A stretch of 12,672 nucleotides of DNA from an uncultured Coriobacteriaceae bacterium (GTDB lineage: Bacteria > Actinomycetota > Coriobacteriia > Coriobacteriales > Eggerthellaceae): NCBI GenBank assembly GCA_902781245.1, contig CACZIP010000027.1, forward strand, positions 1 to 12,672, read 5' to 3'. The translations under genes were made by a program, and so were the position numbers. The notes under the pieces are model-generated. The model saw only the letters and a program-made list of their open reading frames with translations, had not been told where the DNA came from and made no database searches. Of this stretch, positions 6,635-12,672 are shown piece after piece. The first letter of the stretch is position 1, and the number at the start of each line of letters is the position of its first letter.

Positions 6635-7534
6635 ATGAAACCGTACAAGACAGTAATCTACAGTTTCCTGCTCGGAGGCCTGTTCTGCCTCATCGCCCAG
6701 GCTCTTTTCGGGTTCTGGAACGCGGCGCTCACCGGCACCGCAATGGAGTTCTTCAAGGGCGGCGCCGTGCTCGTCAGCTTGGGTGTTATCGGCTTCATCC
6801 TTGGTGGCCTCGCTATTTACCAGTATTTCGAGGAATGGGCAACGTTCGGCGCTCTGTTCCCGTTCGCAGGCTTCGCTATGGCCGTCGGCATGAAGATGGT
6901 CGTTCCTTGGACCAAGGGCGAGTCGCTCGGCAAATCGATTTGGCCTGGAGCGTGGTTGGTCATTTGGTTCAATGCCGTCGGCGCGATCGTTTGCATCGCC
7001 GGTGGTTACATCGCCGGCTTGCTCGGCTGGACGCCTCCTGCCGACATTCCTGCTGCCATCATCGCTTCGAACGATCCGCTGGTATCGCTGACCATCGGTG
7101 CTCGCGCATTCGTTGGCGGTGGCATCATCTGCGCAGTGTTCCAGATCGTTTGGCTGGTCGTCAAGGCTGCCATCCCCAAGGCCAAGCATGTGTGGATCCT
7201 GATGGGCGGCTGGATGTGCGGCGCTATCTTCTGCCTCCCCGGTCTTTCCCAGTGGCTTGTCAGCCAGTTCGGCCAGGGTTTCTCCTGCCTGATCCCCGTC
7301 GGTGGCTACAACATGTTCAACACTGGTTACGACCTGTTCCTCGGTGGCGAGCATGCCATGACGGGTCTCGTCCACCTCGGTTCGTTCATGCTTGCCGTTT
7401 TCGGTCTGTTCTTCACGGGTCTCGGCACGTTCATCGTGTGGAATGCCAAGTGGGGTCGTAAGAACCTGCATCAGGTGCATCTCGAGAAGGCTCAGCATGC
7501 CCTCGAAGAGGCCCAAGGTGGTGGCGCGCACTAA
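6635..7534 (+). CDS. Tandem SpoVA-like integral membrane protein
   Basis: A 299-aa protein, strongly hydrophobic with about eight or more membrane segments and a short charged cytoplasmic tail (about 270-299). Two similar halves are visible. Half one (about 8-130) starts FLLGGLFCLIAQ and carries GLAIYQYFEEWATFGALFPFAGF. Half two (about 152-285) starts AFVGGGIICAVFQ and carries GLSQWLVSQFGQGFSCLIPVG. Both follow the SpoVAC/SpoVAE pattern (FxVGGxICxxGQ, then GLYxxFxxxxGxGxxxPxxxF), remembered from Bacillus proteins. SpoVA proteins form the membrane channel for dipicolinate in spores, and SpoVAC behaves as a mechanosensitive channel. Here I infer a small-molecule or stress channel, because the presumed lineage does not make spores. 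The start at ATG 6635 is chosen for GAAGGGG at 6622-6628; an upstream TTG at 6599 is less likely. The gene is flanked by terminators, so it is probably monocistronic. Confidence 0.68.
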   Translation: MKPYKTVIYSFLLGGLFCLIAQALFGFWNAALTGTAMEFFKGGAVLVSLGVIGFILGGLAIYQYFEEWATFGALFPFAGFAMAVGMKMVVPWTKGESLGKSIWPGAWLVIWFNAVGAIVCIAGGYIAGLLGWTPPADIPAAIIASNDPLVSLTIGARAFVGGGIICAVFQIVWLVVKAAIPKAKHVWILMGGWMCGAIFCLPGLSQWLVSQFGQGFSCLIPVGGYNMFNTGYDLFLGGEHAMTGLVHLGSFMLAVFGLFFTGLGTFIVWNAKWGRKNLHQVHLEKAQHALEEAQGGGAH

Positions 7535-7556
7535 GCGTACCTGCATATCAGCATGA

Positions 7557-7588
7557 AAGGAAAGCCGTCCTTCGGGGCGGCTTTCTTT
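7557..7588 (+). terminator. Intrinsic terminator with UUCG tetraloop
   Basis: A 14-bp stem (7557-7570 with 7575-7588, including two G-T pairs) is capped by C-TTCG-G, the classic extra-stable tetraloop. The 3' arm ends in CTTTCTTT. It lies 22 bases after the stop codon of the SpoVA-like gene. Confidence 0.85.
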
Positions 7589-7612
7589 AGGGACCCGTAT
7601 CGGGGGGTGACC

Positions 7613-7721
7613 CTCTTGGACCAGACAGCTTACCTGGTAAGTGTCTGGTTCAAGAGAGCAGTTCTTATGGCGCGGAACACATGAACCAGACACTTACCAG
7701 GTAAGCTGTCTGGTCCAGGAG
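7613..7721. repeat. Perfect 36-bp inverted repeat, REP-doublet-like (family C)
   Basis: Bases 7617-7652 are the exact reverse complement of 7682-7717. After one G-T pair (7616/7718), three more pairs extend the arms to 7613 and 7721. The loop is 29 bases. Each arm is also near-palindromic: ACCAGACA and TGTCTGGT flank CTTACC and GGTAAG, with one bulged base. This is the same design as families A and B with a different sequence. It lies between the SpoVA-like and radical SAM genes, after the terminator at 7557. Confidence 0.9.
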
Positions 7722-7746
7722 AGACGTTCCCATGGCATAGAACACA
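7617..7746 (+). repeat. Two-copy 65-bp tandem repeat containing family C arms
   Basis: Units 7617-7681 and 7682-7746 each consist of a 36-base palindromic arm and a 29-base spacer. The spacers (7653-7681 and 7718-7746) align without gaps at 21 of 29 bases. Both contain GTTC and GAAC ten bases apart around ATGGC. The arms match in direct orientation with a few differences, yet match perfectly in inverse orientation. Confidence 0.8.
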
Positions 7747-7768
7747 AGCCCATCATGCCAGAATGTCG

Positions 7769-7774
7769 TATAGT
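7769..7774 (+). promoter_or_regulatory. Weak candidate -10 box (TATAGT) for the radical SAM gene
   Basis: TATAGT lies 38 bases upstream of the GTG start at 7813, after the family C repeat. No recognisable -35 hexamer is found at the usual distance, so this is a tentative call. The rest of 7747-7800 shows nothing else I can support. Confidence 0.3.
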
Positions 7775-7812
7775 GTTAAGCGCACAAAATTACACACGAG
7801 GGAGGTTTTCGA

Positions 7813-9078
7813 GTGAACGAATTGTTGGAACGCGCATTGGGTGCACACGAAACAGTTGAGAAGCGTTACGTGTCTGCACTCGAGGAGCGCGGCGTCAAGT
7901 TCGCAGAGCGTGGTGCGAACGACGCGCGAATAGCCGAATTGCGTGAGGAGCTTGCTGCGAAAGGTGCAGAGTTCAAGAACGCAGGTGCATCGATTGTGTA
8001 CGGCTGGCAATCGAAAGCGTGTGTGGAATGCACAGGCGAAGGCGGTTCGGAAACGTTCTCGACGACGTTCAAGTGCCATCGTGACTGCTACTTCTGCTTC
8101 AACTACAACGTGGCCGATTATGAAAAGTTCGTTCAAGAAGGTTGCCCCTGGGAGCAAGGGCTTGAAGATTCGCATCGTCAATTCGAGGATTTGGCAGCCA
8201 TCGGCTTAACGGGCGGCGAGCCTTTGCTCGTGCTTGACGAATCCATTCGTTTTCTCGAAGCGGCACGTGAGCAGTATCCGCATGCACACAAGCGCATGTA
8301 CACCTCGGGCGATCTGCTGACCGAGGAAGGAGCGCAACGTCTGCGCGATGCGGGACTCACCGAGATTCGTTTCAGCGTGAAACAGGACGACCCGCCGGAG
8401 CGCCAGGAACGCGTGCTTGCCGCCATGGAGCTTGCAAAGCGCTACATTCCCGACGTGATGGTCGAGATGCCCATCATCCCTGGAACCGGCGACGAGATGC
8501 GTGCCTTGTTCGACCGCTGGGCCGAAATCGGCATCTCCGGCATCAACTTGCTTGAATTCTGCTTCCCGTTCCACAGCTGGGAAGAGTTTGATGCGCGCGG
8601 GTTCGAGATCCGCAACCCACCGTTCGACGTCATGTACGACTACGGTTATTCGGGCGGTCTGCCTGTCGCCGGCAGCGAGGAGCTTTGCCTCGAGCTGATG
8701 CTCTACGGCATAGAGAAGCAAGTGCCCTTCGGCATGCATTACTGTTCGCTCGACAACAAGCATCGCTCCGAGATGCGCCAGATGAACGAGCGCGGCGAGT
8801 TCCTGCACTTGTGCTATGAGTTCGACAAGGGCGATTTCTTCCTGAAGACTGCGAAGGTTTTTGGCGAGGATGTCTTGCCCACCGTCGAGGCAATTAGCGA
8901 TGCGGGTTGTCGCAGCTATCTCATGCTCGATGATGACGAGAGCTCGATTTGCTTCCCGCCGCACTATCTCAAGGCGCTCAAGGGAATGGATGTGATACCT
9001 TGCATTTCTTACAACGTCCTTGAGAAGGAGGACGGCGATTACTTCCTGCAGGAAGTTGCACTGGTGCCAGTCGAGTAA
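7813..9078 (+). CDS. Radical SAM enzyme of unknown substrate
   Basis: A 421-aa protein. The radical SAM cluster motif CX3CX2C is CHRDCYFC (88-95), holding the 4Fe-4S cluster that cleaves S-adenosylmethionine. GGEP (134-137) is the SAM-binding motif at the end of the second strand. An additional CxxC (Cys70, Cys73) precedes the cluster, and further cysteines lie in the C-terminal third (in HYCSLD, LHLCYEF, AGCRSY, SSICFPP and VIPCISY) without a standard SPASM spacing. The first 60 residues are helical and charged. Start: GTG at 7813 with GGAGG at 7801-7805, 7 bases away. The gene seems to stand alone: a terminator and repeat precede it, and carB converges on it from the other side. No precursor peptide gene is visible nearby, so a peptide-maturase role is not supported. 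I recognise the superfamily only; the reaction is unknown. Confidence 0.85.
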   Translation: MNELLERALGAHETVEKRYVSALEERGVKFAERGANDARIAELREELAAKGAEFKNAGASIVYGWQSKACVECTGEGGSETFSTTFKCHRDCYFCFNYNVADYEKFVQEGCPWEQGLEDSHRQFEDLAAIGLTGGEPLLVLDESIRFLEAAREQYPHAHKRMYTSGDLLTEEGAQRLRDAGLTEIRFSVKQDDPPERQERVLAAMELAKRYIPDVMVEMPIIPGTGDEMRALFDRWAEIGISGINLLEFCFPFHSWEEFDARGFEIRNPPFDVMYDYGYSGGLPVAGSEELCLELMLYGIEKQVPFGMHYCSLDNKHRSEMRQMNERGEFLHLCYEFDKGDFFLKTAKVFGEDVLPTVEAISDAGCRSYLMLDDDESSICFPPHYLKALKGMDVIPCISYNVLEKEDGDYFLQEVALVPVE

Positions 9079-9103
9079 CGACTATCACGGGGATTCGTTC
9101 GAC

Positions 9104-9130
9104 TGCAACAGAGACCGGGTCTGTGTTGCA
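9104..9130. repeat. Single-arm copy of the family A palindrome
   Basis: A 27-base near-palindrome centred on 9117 with one mismatched pair (9111/9123). Bases 9103-9130 match 3970-3997 at 27 of 28 positions, and the similarity continues a few bases left into the loop of the first element. It lies 25 bases after the radical SAM stop codon, before the terminator. This is one half of the doublet at 3924-4008, like a REP singlet. Confidence 0.85.
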
Positions 9131-9136
9131 ACGTGA

Positions 9137-9167
9137 AAGAGGCCAGCTCGCAACGAGCTGGCCTCTT
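9137..9167. terminator. Bidirectional terminator between radical SAM gene and carB
   Basis: A perfect 14-bp stem (9137-9150 with 9154-9167) with a 3-base loop. On the + strand it is followed by a short T-rich tail (CTTC) after the CTCTT end of the stem; on the - strand by CTTTCACG. It lies between two convergent genes, 58 bases after one stop and 22 after the other, and probably serves both. Confidence 0.85.
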
Positions 9168-9189
9168 CTTCATGCTATGGAAGCTTGCG

Positions 9190-12420
<3,231 letters not shown>

Positions 12421-12441
12421 GCGAAACCTCCCAGTGAATTG

Positions 12442-12460
12442 GTGCAAATGTGCTTTGCAC
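12442..12460. promoter_or_regulatory. Operator-like inverted repeat in carB leader
   Basis: GTGCAAA (12442-12448) and TTTGCAC (12454-12460) form a perfect 7-bp inverted repeat with a 5-base spacer. It lies 9 bases upstream of the carB Shine-Dalgarno and within the divergent carB/HAD promoter region. It could be a repressor operator or a small leader hairpin. No PyrR-binding consensus or T-run is visible. Confidence 0.45.
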
Positions 12461-12484
12461 ATTGTAAAACAGCGACGCGCGATA

Positions 12485-12496
12485 ATCCTGTAGGAT
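12485..12496. promoter_or_regulatory. Second short inverted repeat in carB/HAD intergenic region
   Basis: ATCCT and AGGAT flank GT, giving a 12-base near-palindrome. It overlaps GATAAT (12481-12486) and TAGGAT (12491-12496), either of which could be a -10 box for the + strand HAD gene, though neither has a well-spaced -35. It may be a promoter, an operator, or chance. Confidence 0.3.
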
Positions 12497-12532
12497 GGAG
12501 AGAACAAAAGAAGACTGCAATGGAGTTTTAAC

Positions 12533-12672
12533 ATGTTCGATTTCACGATGGCAGACGGATTCATCTTCGATTGCGACGGTACGCTTCTCGATACGCTCGA
12601 TGCATGGGAAGATGCCGAACGAGACCTGTTTGCGCAGGCAGGCGAGCTGACGCAAGCTCAGGAAGACGAGAT
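12533..12672 (+). CDS. HAD-superfamily hydrolase, N-terminal fragment
   Basis: Only the first 46 residues are in the window; the gene runs off the right edge. The start is ATG 12533 with GGAG at 12522-12525, 7 bases upstream. The peptide shows the HAD motif I DCDGTLLD (residues 13-20), with nucleophile Asp13 and general acid Asp15. This is typical of phosphoglycolate phosphatase or beta-phosphoglucomutase-like phosphatases that act on small phosphorylated metabolites in the cytoplasm. The helical segment after it (WEDAERDLFAQAGEL) fits the cap domain inserted after motif I in these enzymes. It is divergent from carB across 112 bases and could share regulatory sites with it. The substrate cannot be told from this fragment. 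Confidence 0.85.
   Translation, partial: MFDFTMADGFIFDCDGTLLDTLDAWEDAERDLFAQAGELTQAQEDE

Noticed and set aside
6569..7693. 374-codon open frame on the - strand
   Set aside because: It is antisense to the SpoVA-like gene, has low-complexity charged composition, no recognisable domain, and runs through terminator and repeat sequence.
3924..7746. Possible CRISPR array or attachment sites from the repeated palindromes
   Set aside because: The repeats are not regularly spaced direct repeats with unique spacers, no cas genes are present, and no integrase or tRNA gene lies nearby.
12421..12564. Longer carB start within the open frame reaching 12564
   Set aside because: CarB family N-termini begin close to MPKRDDIKKVL. 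The Shine-Dalgarno at 12427-12432 fits the start at 12420, and the extension would overlap the divergent HAD gene.

Overview
The window looks like chromosomal DNA from an anaerobic actinobacterium, most plausibly class Coriobacteriia (Eggerthellales-like). This rests on the fairly high GC judged by eye, the strong Shine-Dalgarno sites, and the protein mix (an intracellular BspA-type leucine-rich-repeat protein beside a MoxR/VWA pair, and a SpoVA-like membrane protein). The taxon is inferred from protein style, not from a marker gene.

Positions 1-6365 hold three same-strand genes that look like one functional block. The first is a leucine-rich-repeat protein whose frame is open to the left edge. 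The second has a degenerate metallopeptidase-like N-terminus, a long acidic linker and a C-terminal VWA-like domain with an intact MIDAS. The third is a MoxR-type AAA+ ATPase that continues in frame into a class I SAM-dependent methyltransferase domain. MoxR/VWA pairs are known as ATP-driven remodelling or metal-insertion modules. The fused methyltransferase and the adjacent LRR protein make this the least ordinary part of the window.

Positions 6366-9190 hold two single genes on the + strand. One encodes a membrane protein with two tandem SpoVAC/SpoVAE-like halves. The other is a radical SAM enzyme with a CX3CX2C cluster motif and an additional upstream CxxC. Each is followed by a clear hairpin terminator.

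Positions 9190-12420 on the - strand carry carB, the large subunit of carbamoyl-phosphate synthase. It is convergent with the radical SAM gene and they share a bidirectional terminator. A divergent HAD-family hydrolase starts at 12533 and runs off the right edge. The 112-bp region between them holds two operator-like inverted repeats.

The most striking non-coding signal is a set of long perfect inverted repeats in the intergenic spaces. Arms are 40 bp at 3924-4008, 31 bp at 6384-6455 and 36 bp at 7617-7717. The three have different sequences but the same design: each arm is itself a near-palindrome. A single-arm copy of the first family lies at 9104-9130, and the third is also a 65-bp tandem repeat. 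They resemble REP/REPIN-type elements (REP doublets). One of them sits between a strong Shine-Dalgarno and the likely start codon of the AAA+-methyltransferase gene.
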